Origin: Rhizobium oryzicola | Lineage (GTDB): Bacteria > Pseudomonadota > Alphaproteobacteria > Rhizobiales > Rhizobiaceae | Length of the DNA stretch: 64,000 bases | Reading direction: 5' to 3' | NCBI RefSeq assembly: GCF_030504645.1 | Contig: NZ_JAUKWQ010000006.1 | Location: 124,001 to 188,000 of the forward strand | Shown here: piece after piece, positions 1-7,762 of the stretch | Layout: each line of letters opens with the position of its first letter | Numbering within the stretch: the stretch's first letter is position 1 | The notes under the pieces: model-generated | Told to the model about the DNA's origin: nothing | Seen by the model: the letters and a program-made list of their open reading frames with translations, nothing else | The model's database searches: none | Program-made: the position numbers and the translations under genes

Positions 1-1741
1 CTGCGCCCATCCGTATATCGGAGAAATCGGGCACCATTTCGGTTGAGACCGCCCCCACATCCAGGAACGGCACGATTCCAATCTTCTCCGTGACTTTCAA
101 GCGCGCTTCGAAGCTTCCGATCGTATAGGATCGTCCTCCGACCGCCTCGCCTGATGCGTTATAGGGCGAAATTTCCTGATAGCCATAGCCACGCACGGAA
201 CCGCCCCCTCCAGCAAAGAACCGGCGTGTGGTGGGAATGTTCGCAAGGCTTCCGCCGCCCACCACTGTTCCCGCCGAAAGGCGGGCGGCTAGCACCACCC
301 GATCGTCCTCGCCAAGGCCCAGATAGCCCGAAATGGCTCCCTCGAAAGAGGAAAATATTTCGCTGCTGTAGATTTCATAGCTTGGTTTGGCCGAGATCAT
401 AGCCCTGTAGCCGCTGGTCGGATCCAGCTTGTTGTCACGCGCATCGCGTTCGAAGGATACAGGCAGGCTGAGCGTCAGATAGGTATGGCTGCCAAGCCCG
501 TCTTCTGCGTCGATCCAGGCGATTTCACCACCGCCCTTCACCGTGTCCGTATCGTTCAGCTCATAGGCCAGTTGGGTGAGTTCGGTGATGCTGTTGGCGG
601 TATAGCTATCCGGTGTTTCCCGTTTCGCAACGAGGCTCGATTCCAGCCGCATCTCCGGAAGGAAGAAGCCCGGTTTCGCGAAATACATCCCTGCCGAATA
701 GTTGAAAGTGGTGACGTCGGTGGTCGCGCCTATGCCCGAAACCTTGCCTTCGATACGCAGGGACTCCGCATTGCCGAAGAGGTTGCGGTGGCCCCAATAG
801 CCGGAAAGCCCGGCGCCATCGATCGACGAATATTCCGCGCCGAACCCATAGTAGCGGAATTTGCCCTCGGAAACCTCGATCATCAGCGGCAGTGAACCAT
901 CCGGTGCAAGCTTGTCGGCTTCGCGAATGGTGACGCTGGAGAAGACATTCAGCTCCCGCAGCCGATCGCCCGCCTTCTTCAACTGCTCCGGCGAGTAGCG
1001 TCCGCCCTTGTCCAGACGGGAATAGCGGCGCACGAATTCCGCGTTGACGTCGCGCGAGCCCTTCACAGTGACTTCGCCGAAGGGCGCGACCGGGCCACTC
1101 GCAGCTGCGATCGTCACATCGACCGTGTTCGTTCGGTGATCGGCCACCACATCCCGCGTCGTGAGCTTGGCCAGTGGGCGGCCATCCTTCTTCAAATCCT
1201 GGACGATCCGCTCGCCAGCCTTGATGATGGCGACGGAACCGGCGGGACCACCAGTTTCGAGATCGTAATCCTCTGCCTTGAACTGGGCCGCATCGCCTTT
1301 CAACGTTACCCGACCCAGCGTGAACACTGGTCCCGGATCGACAGAGACCGACACGGGGACCGGACGGCTATGATCGAAGGTCGGGTTGGGCGGCAGCCGG
1401 TCGAGATCAGTGCCGGCAATGGTGATCTTCACGGTCCCGCCATAGCGAGCTTCTTCGTAGAGAACGGCGACAATGCGGTCCCGGTCCTCGCGTGCCTTGA
1501 TGACGAGGCCCAGGTCGCCGGAAACGGGCTTGTCCTTGTCGGCCACGAGCGATGTGGTGGTTTCCAACCGCTCCTTCAGTTTCGAGTCTGCATTGCCCGT
1601 ATTCAGCGTCGGAGCATAATTGACCGGGTTGACGACATCTTCCTTGTCGTCATCGCTTTCGAATAGCGTCAGGCCGAATATCTTCAGCGCATAAGCCTGG
1701 GTCGCGAAGCCGGGATATGCCAGCATCGTCGCTGCTGCCAT
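1..1741 (-). CDS. tamA: TamA-like outer-membrane assembly protein (Omp85 family), C-terminus cut by window edge
   Basis: Reading the minus strand from the ATG at 1741 gives 580 uninterrupted codons that run off the left edge. The N-terminus has a hydrophobic stretch ending near FATQAYA, a likely signal peptide. POTRA-like repeats follow, then a beta-barrel region. The Omp85 family loop motif GGGGSVRGYGYQ is visible near residue 508. Such proteins insert autotransporters and other barrels into the outer membrane, usually with the inner-membrane partner TamB. tamB would be expected just left of the window, but that is inference. A TTG at 1777 would add LRAAFRKTGLAA, which supplies the basic n-region of a better signal peptide, so the true start may be 1777. 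Family assignment is strong; TamA rather than BamA rests on what I recall of the family. Confidence 0.85.
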   Translation of the reverse strand, partial: MAAATMLAYPGFATQAYALKIFGLTLFESDDDKEDVVNPVNYAPTLNTGNADSKLKERLETTTSLVADKDKPVSGDLGLVIKAREDRDRIVAVLYEEARYGGTVKITIAGTDLDRLPPNPTFDHSRPVPVSVSVDPGPVFTLGRVTLKGDAAQFKAEDYDLETGGPAGSVAIIKAGERIVQDLKKDGRPLAKLTTRDVVADHRTNTVDVTIAAASGPVAPFGEVTVKGSRDVNAEFVRRYSRLDKGGRYSPEQLKKAGDRLRELNVFSSVTIREADKLAPDGSLPLMIEVSEGKFRYYGFGAEYSSIDGAGLSGYWGHRNLFGNAESLRIEGKVSGIGATTDVTTFNYSAGMYFAKPGFFLPEMRLESSLVAKRETPDSYTANSITELTQLAYELNDTDTVKGGGEIAWIDAEDGLGSHTYLTLSLPVSFERDARDNKLDPTSGYRAMISAKPSYEIYSSEIFSSFEGAISGYLGLGEDDRVVLAARLSAGTVVGGGSLANIPTTRRFFAGGGGSVRGYGYQEISPYNASGEAVGGRSYTIGSFEARLKVTEKIGIVPFLDVGAVSTEMVPDFSDIRMGA

Positions 1742-1913
1742 GGCGGCAAGGCCGGTCTTCCGAAACGCGGCGCGCAAGCCCGGGCCGGCAATGTCATTGC
1801 GCTTACTCAGTTTGGTGTTCCACCCTGGCAGGGCTATTCATGCCCATTGATCAAGATGCTAATATAACAGAGTGCCAGAAAAGTCATGTCGCGGATCTGC
1901 CACGCCTCGGATC

Positions 1914-1941
1914 AAAAAGCCCCGGAGCGTGCTCCGGGGCT
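1914..1941 (-). terminator. Rho-independent terminator of the glycine-zipper lipoprotein gene
   Basis: A perfect 11-bp stem (AGCCCCGGAGC at 1918-1928, partner at 1931-1941) is followed on the minus strand by a run of five T. It lies just downstream of the lipoprotein stop codon and separates that gene from tamA. Confidence 0.85.
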
Positions 1942-1966
1942 GTATTCTTGGACGGCAGACGGCTTA

Positions 1967-2233
1967 TCAGTAGCGGCCGCGCGGGCAAGCATCGACATAG
2001 CGACGGCCGTAGCGGTCGCGGTAGTAGCACTGGCCAGGCTGTTCTGCGACGGAACCGATAACGGCACCGGATACGCCGCCGATTGCCGCACCCACGGCTG
2101 CACCGCGCACGTTGCCCGTAGCAATACCGCCAATCACGGCACCCGTGCCCGCACCGATTGCGGCACCCTGTTCAGTCTGGGAGCAACCTGCAACCGTCAG
2201 GCCAACCAGCATAAGCATCAACGCCTTTTTCAT
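1967..2233 (-). CDS. Small glycine-zipper lipoprotein (YMGG-like)
   Basis: This 88-residue protein has a lipoprotein signal peptide: Lys-Lys at positions 2-3, a hydrophobic core and a lipobox ending VAGC with Cys17 as the lipidation site. Residues 24-62 form a glycine-zipper stretch with repeated GAxxGxxxG/GGxxG spacing, able to pack or cross a membrane. The C-terminus is aromatic and basic, with YYRDRYGRRYVDACPRGRY-type composition. A GGAGAGAG ribosome site precedes the ATG. The function of these envelope lipoproteins is not established. It is monocistronic, with its own terminator. Confidence 0.8.
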   Translation of the reverse strand: MKKALMLMLVGLTVAGCSQTEQGAAIGAGTGAVIGGIATGNVRGAAVGAAIGGVSGAVIGSVAEQPGQCYYRDRYGRRYVDACPRGRY

Positions 2234-2381
2234 TCTACTCTCTCCACTTTTTATGGGCCAATTTGATGGTCTTGTTCTCTCATCGGCCGGTCTGACGACC
2301 CCGCTTGCACGGAAGGATAAGATTCCGAATGCGGAAGTCCAGACGTACTGTTCTGGTTTCGCTTATGAAAGTGTCAATCAA

Positions 2382-2409
2382 TTGTTCCAGTGATTGCGAT
2401 CTGGACAAA
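2382..2409. promoter_or_regulatory. Imperfect inverted repeat upstream of the cox operon
   Basis: TTGTTCCAG and CTGGACAAA face each other across 10 bases (7 of 9 positions pair), about 75 bases before the first cox start codon. It could be an operator for a cox regulator. No regulator gene is adjacent, and the match is imperfect. Confidence 0.3.
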
Positions 2410-2482
2410 AAGTATCAGTTGATCCGCCGAGAAAAAAAGCAAATGATGCGTCTCGTGTTTGAGGAGACACGCGGAGGAAATC

Positions 2483-2974
2483 ATGACGAAAGTGACGCTG
2501 ACCGTGAACGGTCGGGCGGTGAGCGGCGATTGCGATGATCGTACGCTGCTGGTCCACTTCATCCGGGAAAAGCTCGGCCTGACCGGCACGCATGTCGGCT
2601 GCGATACCACCCAGTGCGGCGCCTGTGTCGTCCATCTAGATGGCAAATCCGTGAAAAGCTGTTCCATCCTTGCGGTTCAGGCCGCGGGATCGTCAGTCAC
2701 CACCATCGAAGGTCTTGCGCCGCAGGGGCAGTTGCATCCCGTGCAGGCGGCGTTCAATGAGCATCATGGTCTCCAGTGCGGCTTCTGCACGCCGGGCATG
2801 GTGATGACCGCTGTCGACCTGATTGGAAGAAGCGGCGGGGATCTGGACGAGGATAAGGTACGCCACGGGCTGGAGGGCAATATCTGTCGTTGCACCGGCT
2901 ATCACAACATCGTCAAGGCGGTTCTTTCCGCCAATGAACAAATGCACGGCGAGGTTCGCCAGGCCGCAGAATGA
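2483..2974 (+). CDS. coxS: Molybdenum hydroxylase small subunit, two [2Fe-2S] clusters (CoxS-like)
   Basis: This 163-residue protein is the electron-transfer subunit of a xanthine dehydrogenase/CO dehydrogenase family enzyme. The N-terminal plant-ferredoxin domain holds Cys40, Cys45, Cys48 and Cys60. The C-terminal helical domain holds Cys99 (CGFC), Cys102, Cys135 and Cys137 (CRCTGY). All eight cluster ligands are present. The start at 2483 follows a GGAGG ribosome site. An in-frame ATG at 2459 lacks one and would add eight residues. It is the first gene of a three-gene operon ending at 6276. Electrons would pass from the Mo site in the large subunit through this subunit to FAD in the medium subunit. 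The substrate cannot be read from this subunit. Confidence 0.92.
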   Translation: MTKVTLTVNGRAVSGDCDDRTLLVHFIREKLGLTGTHVGCDTTQCGACVVHLDGKSVKSCSILAVQAAGSSVTTIEGLAPQGQLHPVQAAFNEHHGLQCGFCTPGMVMTAVDLIGRSGGDLDEDKVRHGLEGNICRCTGYHNIVKAVLSANEQMHGEVRQAAE

Positions 2975-2980
2975 ATCCGG

Positions 2981-3071
2981 GCGAATAGGAATTGGCGAAT
3001 AGCGAATAGCATGCCGCCTGTGCTGCGCTCGCATTTGTTTCCCTATTCGCTACTCACTATTCGCTATTCGC
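2981..3071. repeat. Palindromic GCGAATAG/CTATTCGC intergenic repeat inside the cox operon
   Basis: Three copies of GCGAATAG (2981-2988, 2995-3002, 3002-3009) face three copies of the complement CTATTCGC (3043-3050, 3057-3064, 3064-3071). The two sides can fold into a long imperfect hairpin with about 33 bases of loop. It fills most of the 118-base gap between the small and large subunit genes, which is unusually wide for this operon. Confidence 0.75.
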
Positions 3072-3092
3072 TCGTTTCGGGAGGAGACGATA

Positions 3093-5459
3093 ATGGGAGT
3101 AGAAGGTATTGGTGCACGCGTGGCCCGCAAGGAAGACAAGCGCTTCCTGACCGGCAAGGGCCGCTACACCGACGATATGGTTGTTCCGGGCATGAAGTTT
3201 GCCTACTTCGTCCGTAGCCCCCATGCGCATGCCAGGATTACGGGTATCGACGCCTCCGCCGCCAAGGCGATGCCGGGGGTGATTGACGTTCTCGATGGCA
3301 AGCAATTGCAGGCTGATGGCATCGGCAATCTGATTTGCGGCTGGATGATCCATTCGAAAGACGGCTCACCGATGAAGATGGGCGCCTGGCGTCCGCTCGC
3401 CGTCGATACGGTTCGCTATGTCGGTGATGCCGTGGCAATCGTCGTGGCCGATTCGGCGGCAGAGGCGCGCGATGCTTCCGAAGCTGTGGTGGTTGATTAC
3501 GAGGAACTGCCTGTCGTCACGACATCGCTTGCCGCGCTGGAAGCCGGTGCGCCGCAGATCCATCCTGAAGCGCCGGGCAATCTCATCTTCGATTGGCAGA
3601 TCGGTGATCCCGCTGCGACCGACAAGGCGATTTCCGAAGCCGCGCATGTGACGGAGATCGAGATCCTCAACAATCGCCTGTCGCCGAACCCGATGGAGCC
3701 GCGTGCGACGCTCGGTATCTATGATTCGGCGGAAGATCACTTCACCTGCTATACCACCAGCCAGAATCCGCATGTGGCGCGTCTGGTCATGAGCGCCTTT
3801 TACAATGTGGCGCCGGAAAACAAGCTGCGCGTGATCGCGCCTGATGTCGGCGGCGGTTTCGGCTCCAAGATCTATATCTACCCGGAGGAAATCGTCTGTC
3901 TCTGGGCCTCCAAGAAGACCAGCGTTCCCGTCAAGTGGACGTCCGACCGCACGGAAGCCTTCCTGACCGATGCCCATGGCCGCGACCATGTGTCGAAGGT
4001 CAAGATGGCCTTTGACAAGGATCACCGCATCATTGGTTTGAAGGTCGATACCATCGCCAATCTCGGCGCCTACATGTCGCTCTTTTCCTCGGCGGTCCCG
4101 ACTTATCTCTACGCGACGCTGCTATCAGGCCAATACGCCATCCCTGCCATTCATGCCAATGTGCGCACTGTCTATACCAATACGGTGCCGGTCGATGCCT
4201 ATCGCGGGGCAGGGCGCCCCGAAGCGACCTACCTTCTTGAGCGCACGATGGAAGTGGCGGCGCGCGAACTCGGTGTTTCGCCGGCGGAACTACGCCGCAA
4301 GAATTTCATCCGCTCCTTCCCCTACCAGACGCCTGTCATCATGAATTATGACGCGGGCGACTATGAGGCCTCGCTGAATGCGGCGATGGAAGCGGCTGAC
4401 TGGAACGGCTTCCCTGCGCGTCGTGCGGAGGCAGAGCGTCGCGGCAAGAAACGCGGCATTGGTATGAGTTGCTACATCGAAGCTTGTGGTATTGCGCCGT
4501 CTCAGGCTGTTGGTTCGCTTGGTGCGGGCGTCGGGCTCTGGGAATCGGCGGAAGTGCGGGTGAACGCCGTTGGTACCATCGAAGTGCTGACCGGTTCCCA
4601 CAGCCATGGCCAGGGTCACGAAACGACCTTTGCGCAGCTGGTGGCCGATCGCCTCGGCGTGCCGATTGCCAGTGTGAACATCGTGCATGGCGACACCGAC
4701 AAGGTACAGATGGGCATGGGCACTTATGGCTCGCGCTCCGGTGCCGTTGGCATGTCCGCGATTGTCAAGGCGCTCGACAAGGTGGAGATGAAGGCGAAGA
4801 AGATCGCTGCCCATCTGATGGAGGCCGACGAGAGCGATATCGTCATCGAAAACGGCGAGCTGAAGGTGGCCGGTACGGACAAGACGCTTCCCTGGTTCCA
4901 GGTGGCGCTGGCGGCCTATACCGCACATAACCTGCCGGCCGGCATGGAGCCAGGCCTCAAGGAAAGCGCCTTCTACGATCCGTCCAACTTCACCTTCCCG
5001 GCGGGCTGCTACATTGCTGAAGTCGAGATCGATCCGGAAACCGGCAAGACGGATATTATCCAGTTCGTGGCAGCCGATGATTTCGGCAACATTATCAATC
5101 CGTTGATTGTTGAAGGTCAGGTGCATGGCGGGCTTGCTCAAGGTATTGGCCAGGCGCTGCTGGAAGAGGTCCGTTACGACGAAGCGACCGGCCAGATCTT
5201 GACCGCCAGCTATATGGATTACGCCATGCCGCGGGCCGACGACCTGCCGTCCTTCACGCTGTCGCACCAGAACACGCCCTGCCCGGGCAATCCGCTCGGC
5301 ATCAAGGGCTGTGGGGAAGCGGGTGCCATCGGTTCCCCGCCGGCGCTCATCAACGCCATCACCGATGCCATCGGGCATGATCGCCTGACCATGCCGGCGA
5401 CACCGCTGAAGGTATGGACGGCCTTGCAGGACGCGCCGACGCGCCTGGCGGCCGAATAA
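3093..5459 (+). CDS. coxL: Molybdenum hydroxylase large subunit, molybdopterin-binding (CoxL-like, form II)
   Basis: This 788-residue protein has the usual length of the catalytic subunit of xanthine dehydrogenase-family enzymes. It begins with the N-terminal ald/xan hammerhead domain, followed by the Mo-pterin-binding domain (for example DVGGGFGSK). The loop AYRGAGRPEA near residue 369 is the form II signature. True aerobic CO dehydrogenases (form I) carry AYXCSFR there, with the catalytic Cys. CO oxidation is therefore not supported, and oxidation of a purine, aldehyde or aromatic substrate is as likely. A GGGAGGAGA ribosome site precedes the ATG. Gene order S-L-M is also the form II arrangement. 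No cox maturation genes (such as coxDEF) or MoCo-insertion factor lie nearby in the window. Confidence 0.92.
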   Translation: MGVEGIGARVARKEDKRFLTGKGRYTDDMVVPGMKFAYFVRSPHAHARITGIDASAAKAMPGVIDVLDGKQLQADGIGNLICGWMIHSKDGSPMKMGAWRPLAVDTVRYVGDAVAIVVADSAAEARDASEAVVVDYEELPVVTTSLAALEAGAPQIHPEAPGNLIFDWQIGDPAATDKAISEAAHVTEIEILNNRLSPNPMEPRATLGIYDSAEDHFTCYTTSQNPHVARLVMSAFYNVAPENKLRVIAPDVGGGFGSKIYIYPEEIVCLWASKKTSVPVKWTSDRTEAFLTDAHGRDHVSKVKMAFDKDHRIIGLKVDTIANLGAYMSLFSSAVPTYLYATLLSGQYAIPAIHANVRTVYTNTVPVDAYRGAGRPEATYLLERTMEVAARELGVSPAELRRKNFIRSFPYQTPVIMNYDAGDYEASLNAAMEAADWNGFPARRAEAERRGKKRGIGMSCYIEACGIAPSQAVGSLGAGVGLWESAEVRVNAVGTIEVLTGSHSHGQGHETTFAQLVADRLGVPIASVNIVHGDTDKVQMGMGTYGSRSGAVGMSAIVKALDKVEMKAKKIAAHLMEADESDIVIENGELKVAGTDKTLPWFQVALAAYTAHNLPAGMEPGLKESAFYDPSNFTFPAGCYIAEVEIDPETGKTDIIQFVAADDFGNIINPLIVEGQVHGGLAQGIGQALLEEVRYDEATGQILTASYMDYAMPRADDLPSFTLSHQNTPCPGNPLGIKGCGEAGAIGSPPALINAITDAIGHDRLTMPATPLKVWTALQDAPTRLAAE

Positions 5460-5478
5460 TCGAGGGGAGGAGAGAGAC

Positions 5479-6276
5479 ATGTATGATACCAGCTATCACC
5501 GCGCTTCTTCCGTCGACGAAGCGGTCAACCTGCGTTCGTCGCATGATGAGGGGCGCTATCTCTCGGGCGGCATGACGCTGATCGCCACGATGAAGCAGCG
5601 TCTTGCTGCGCCTTCGGACCTGATCGATCTCAGGCACATCCCGGCCTTGAAGGGAATTTCCGTCGAGGGCCGTCGCGTGCGAATTGGTGCCGCGACCAGC
5701 CATGCGGAGGTCGCTGCATCCTCGGCTTTGCGCGCAGTCTGCCCGGCAATCAGCGATCTGGCCTCCATGATCGGCGATCCGCACGTGCGCCATATGGGCA
5801 CGATCGGTGGCTCGGTCGCAAATGACGATCCGGCCGCTGATTATCCGGCCGCCGTTCTCGGGTTGGGCGCCACTGTGATTACCGACCGGCGCGAGATTGC
5901 TGCGGATGACTTCTTCACCGGCATGTTCGAAACGGCGCTCGATGAAGGCGAGATGATCACGGCGATTGCCTTCGATGCGCCGGATAAGGCGGGCTATGCG
6001 AAGTTCCGCAATCCGGCTTCGCGCTACGCCATTACCGGCGTCTTTGTCGCAAAAACCGGTTCCGGGGTTCGAGTTGCGGTGACCGGTGCAGGATCGAATG
6101 GCGTCTTCCGCCACGCTGGAATGGAAGCCGCCTTGAGCACGTCTTGGGTGCCCGAATCAGTCGCTTCGGTTTCCGTCGATGCGAGCGCTTTGATGTCCGA
6201 TCTCCACGCAACAGCAGAGTATCGCGCCAATTTGGTGCGGGTCATGGCCAAGCGCGCAGTCGCTTCCGCTGGATAA
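5479..6276 (+). CDS. coxM: Molybdenum hydroxylase FAD-binding medium subunit (CoxM-like)
   Basis: This 265-residue protein has the FAD-binding PCMH fold. GGMTLIATMKQRL lies near residue 32. The motif TIGGSVANDDPAADYP lies near residue 111 and holds the pyrophosphate of FAD in this family. A CO dehydrogenase flavoprotein C-terminal domain follows. It is slightly shorter than typical members (about 285 residues) but unbroken. It starts 19 bases after the large subunit behind a GGGGAGGAGAG ribosome site and ends just before a strong terminator. It would pass electrons from the iron-sulfur subunit to a quinone or other acceptor. Confidence 0.9.
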   Translation: MYDTSYHRASSVDEAVNLRSSHDEGRYLSGGMTLIATMKQRLAAPSDLIDLRHIPALKGISVEGRRVRIGAATSHAEVAASSALRAVCPAISDLASMIGDPHVRHMGTIGGSVANDDPAADYPAAVLGLGATVITDRREIAADDFFTGMFETALDEGEMITAIAFDAPDKAGYAKFRNPASRYAITGVFVAKTGSGVRVAVTGAGSNGVFRHAGMEAALSTSWVPESVASVSVDASALMSDLHATAEYRANLVRVMAKRAVASAG

Positions 6277-6296
6277 AGTTCTACGGCGAGCAACTC

Positions 6297-6322
6297 GGGC
6301 GGCTTCGGCCGCCCATTTTTTT
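6297..6322 (+). terminator. Rho-independent terminator of the cox operon
   Basis: A GGGCGGC-TTCG-GCCGCCC hairpin with a stable tetraloop is followed by ATTTTTTT. It lies 20 bases after the CoxM stop codon and separates the operon from hemA. Confidence 0.92.
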
Positions 6323-6330
6323 GCCCGCAG

Positions 6331-6344
6331 TTGACGTGAATCAA
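6331..6344. promoter_or_regulatory. FNR/FnrN-like box upstream of hemA
   Basis: TTGACGTGAATCAA matches the FNR-family half-sites TTGAT-N4-ATCAA with a single mismatch (C for T at position 5). It is centred about 153 bases before the hemA start codon. FNR-type control of hemA is known in other alphaproteobacteria such as Rhodobacter. Its use here is inference. Confidence 0.5.
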
Positions 6345-6368
6345 CTTTCCTTATCGAGACGGTAATAA

Positions 6369-6391
6369 TTTCGAATTGGAATAATTCGAAA
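6369..6391. promoter_or_regulatory. Perfect 23-bp palindrome containing an Irr/ICE-like box upstream of hemA
   Basis: TTTCGAATT and AATTCGAAA form perfect 9-base arms around a 5-base centre. The overlapping 17-mer at 6375-6391 agrees at 15 of 17 positions with the rhizobial Irr (iron-control element) consensus TTTRGAAYNRTTCYAAA as I remember it. Irr is the heme-responsive repressor or activator of heme and iron genes in Rhizobiales, so a site in front of hemA makes sense. Binding is not shown by sequence alone. Confidence 0.5.
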
Positions 6392-6490
6392 GAATGGTCC
6401 AATTGCCGCAGGTGGCCTAATGTACATCTTGGCAGGGTTGACGTAGGCAAAGGCAGAAGCCACAACTCTGGCAGGTTCTGGAGCGCAGGA

Positions 6491-7705
6491 ATGGATTTCG
6501 AGGCATTTTTCAAGGGCGAATTGGACAGCCTTCATCAGGAAGGCCGTTATCGCGTTTTCGCCGATCTCGAGCGGCATCGTGGCAATTTTCCGCGTGCCAC
6601 CCGGCACACTCCGGAAGGCAAGCGTGACGTTACTGTTTGGTGTTCGAACGATTATCTCGGCATGGGCCAGCATCCGGCTGTGGTCGCGGCCATGCATGAG
6701 GCGATCGATCACTGTGGCGCGGGTGCGGGAGGCACCCGGAATATCTCTGGAACCAACCATTACCACGTCCTGCTGGAGCAGGAACTTGCCGATCTGCACG
6801 GTAAGGATTCCGCGCTTATCTTCAATTCCGGCTATATGTCGAACTGGGCCACGCTCGGTACGCTTGGCCAGAAGATCCCCGGCCTCATCATCTTCTCAGA
6901 CGCGTTGAACCATGCGTCGATGATCGAAGGCATTCGCTACGGCAAGTGTGAGCGCGTCATCTGGAAGCATAACGATCTGGACGACCTGCGCGCGAAGCTG
7001 TCGGCTGCGGATCCCAAGGCGCCGAAGCTGATCGCTTTCGAATCAGTCTATTCCATGGATGGCGACATCGCGCCGCTCAAGGATATCTGCGATCTCGCCG
7101 ATGAATTCGGCGCCATGACCTATCTGGATGAAGTACATGCCGTTGGCATGTACGGCCCGCGCGGCGGCGGTATTGCCGAGCGTGAAGGCTTGATGGACCG
7201 CATCACAATCATTGAGGGCACGCTCGCCAAGGCATTCGGTGTCATGGGCGGCTATATCACCGGCTCGCATGCGGTCTGCGACTTTATCCGTTCCTTCGCC
7301 TCCGGTTTCATCTTCACGACGTCGTTGCCGCCGGCGCTGGCCGCCGGTGCGCTGGCTTCCATCCGTCACCTGAAGGCCAGCCCCTTCGAGCGCGCCCGTC
7401 ATCAGGACCGCGTGCGCAAGCTGCGGACGGCGCTCGACCAGCGCGGTATTCCGCACATGATGAATCCGAGCCACATCGTGCCGGTCATGGTTGGCGATGC
7501 GGCCAAGTGCAAGTGGATTTCGGATCTGCTGCTCGATCACTCCGACATCTATGTACAGCCGATCAATTACCCGACGGTGCCGCGCAAGACGGAGCGCCTG
7601 CGCATTACCCCGACGCCGCTTCACACGGATGCGGACATCGAGCATCTGGTCGGCGCGCTGCATCAATTGTGGTCGCGCTGCGCGCTGGCTCGCCACGTCG
7701 CCTGA
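6491..7705 (+). CDS. hemA: 5-aminolevulinate synthase
   Basis: This 404-residue cytosolic PLP enzyme condenses glycine with succinyl-CoA to 5-aminolevulinate, the first committed step of heme (and B12 ring) synthesis in alphaproteobacteria. The length matches rhizobial HemA. The PLP lysine is Lys247 in [22 protein letters not shown] carries the cofactor Asp/His pair, and CSNDYLGMG is the N-terminal fingerprint. A GGAG ribosome site lies nine bases before the ATG. The 168 bases between the cox terminator and the start hold a near-consensus FNR box and an Irr-like palindrome, suggesting control by oxygen and iron/heme. It is probably monocistronic and ends in a terminator shared with the tail of dxr. 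Confidence 0.97.
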   Translation: MDFEAFFKGELDSLHQEGRYRVFADLERHRGNFPRATRHTPEGKRDVTVWCSNDYLGMGQHPAVVAAMHEAIDHCGAGAGGTRNISGTNHYHVLLEQELADLHGKDSALIFNSGYMSNWATLGTLGQKIPGLIIFSDALNHASMIEGIRYGKCERVIWKHNDLDDLRAKLSAADPKAPKLIAFESVYSMDGDIAPLKDICDLADEFGAMTYLDEVHAVGMYGPRGGGIAEREGLMDRITIIEGTLAKAFGVMGGYITGSHAVCDFIRSFASGFIFTTSLPPALAAGALASIRHLKASPFERARHQDRVRKLRTALDQRGIPHMMNPSHIVPVMVGDAAKCKWISDLLLDHSDIYVQPINYPTVPRKTERLRITPTPLHTDADIEHLVGALHQLWSRCALARHVA

Positions 7706-7730
7706 TCAACGAAGTTCTGGAATGGAATTC

Positions 7731-7762
7731 AAATGGCCGCTTATGCGGCCATTTCTGTTTTT
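7731..7762 (+). terminator. Terminator of hemA, overlapping the end of dxr
   Basis: A perfect 10-bp stem (AAATGGCCGC at 7731-7740, partner at 7745-7754) with a TTAT loop is followed by CTGTTTTT on the plus strand. The loop contains the dxr stop codon, so the hairpin is also transcribed at the 3' end of dxr. Confidence 0.8.

Noticed and set aside
4290..5480. 396-codon minus-strand frame
   Set aside because: Shadow of coxL; Arg/His/Gly-rich composition typical of antisense translation.
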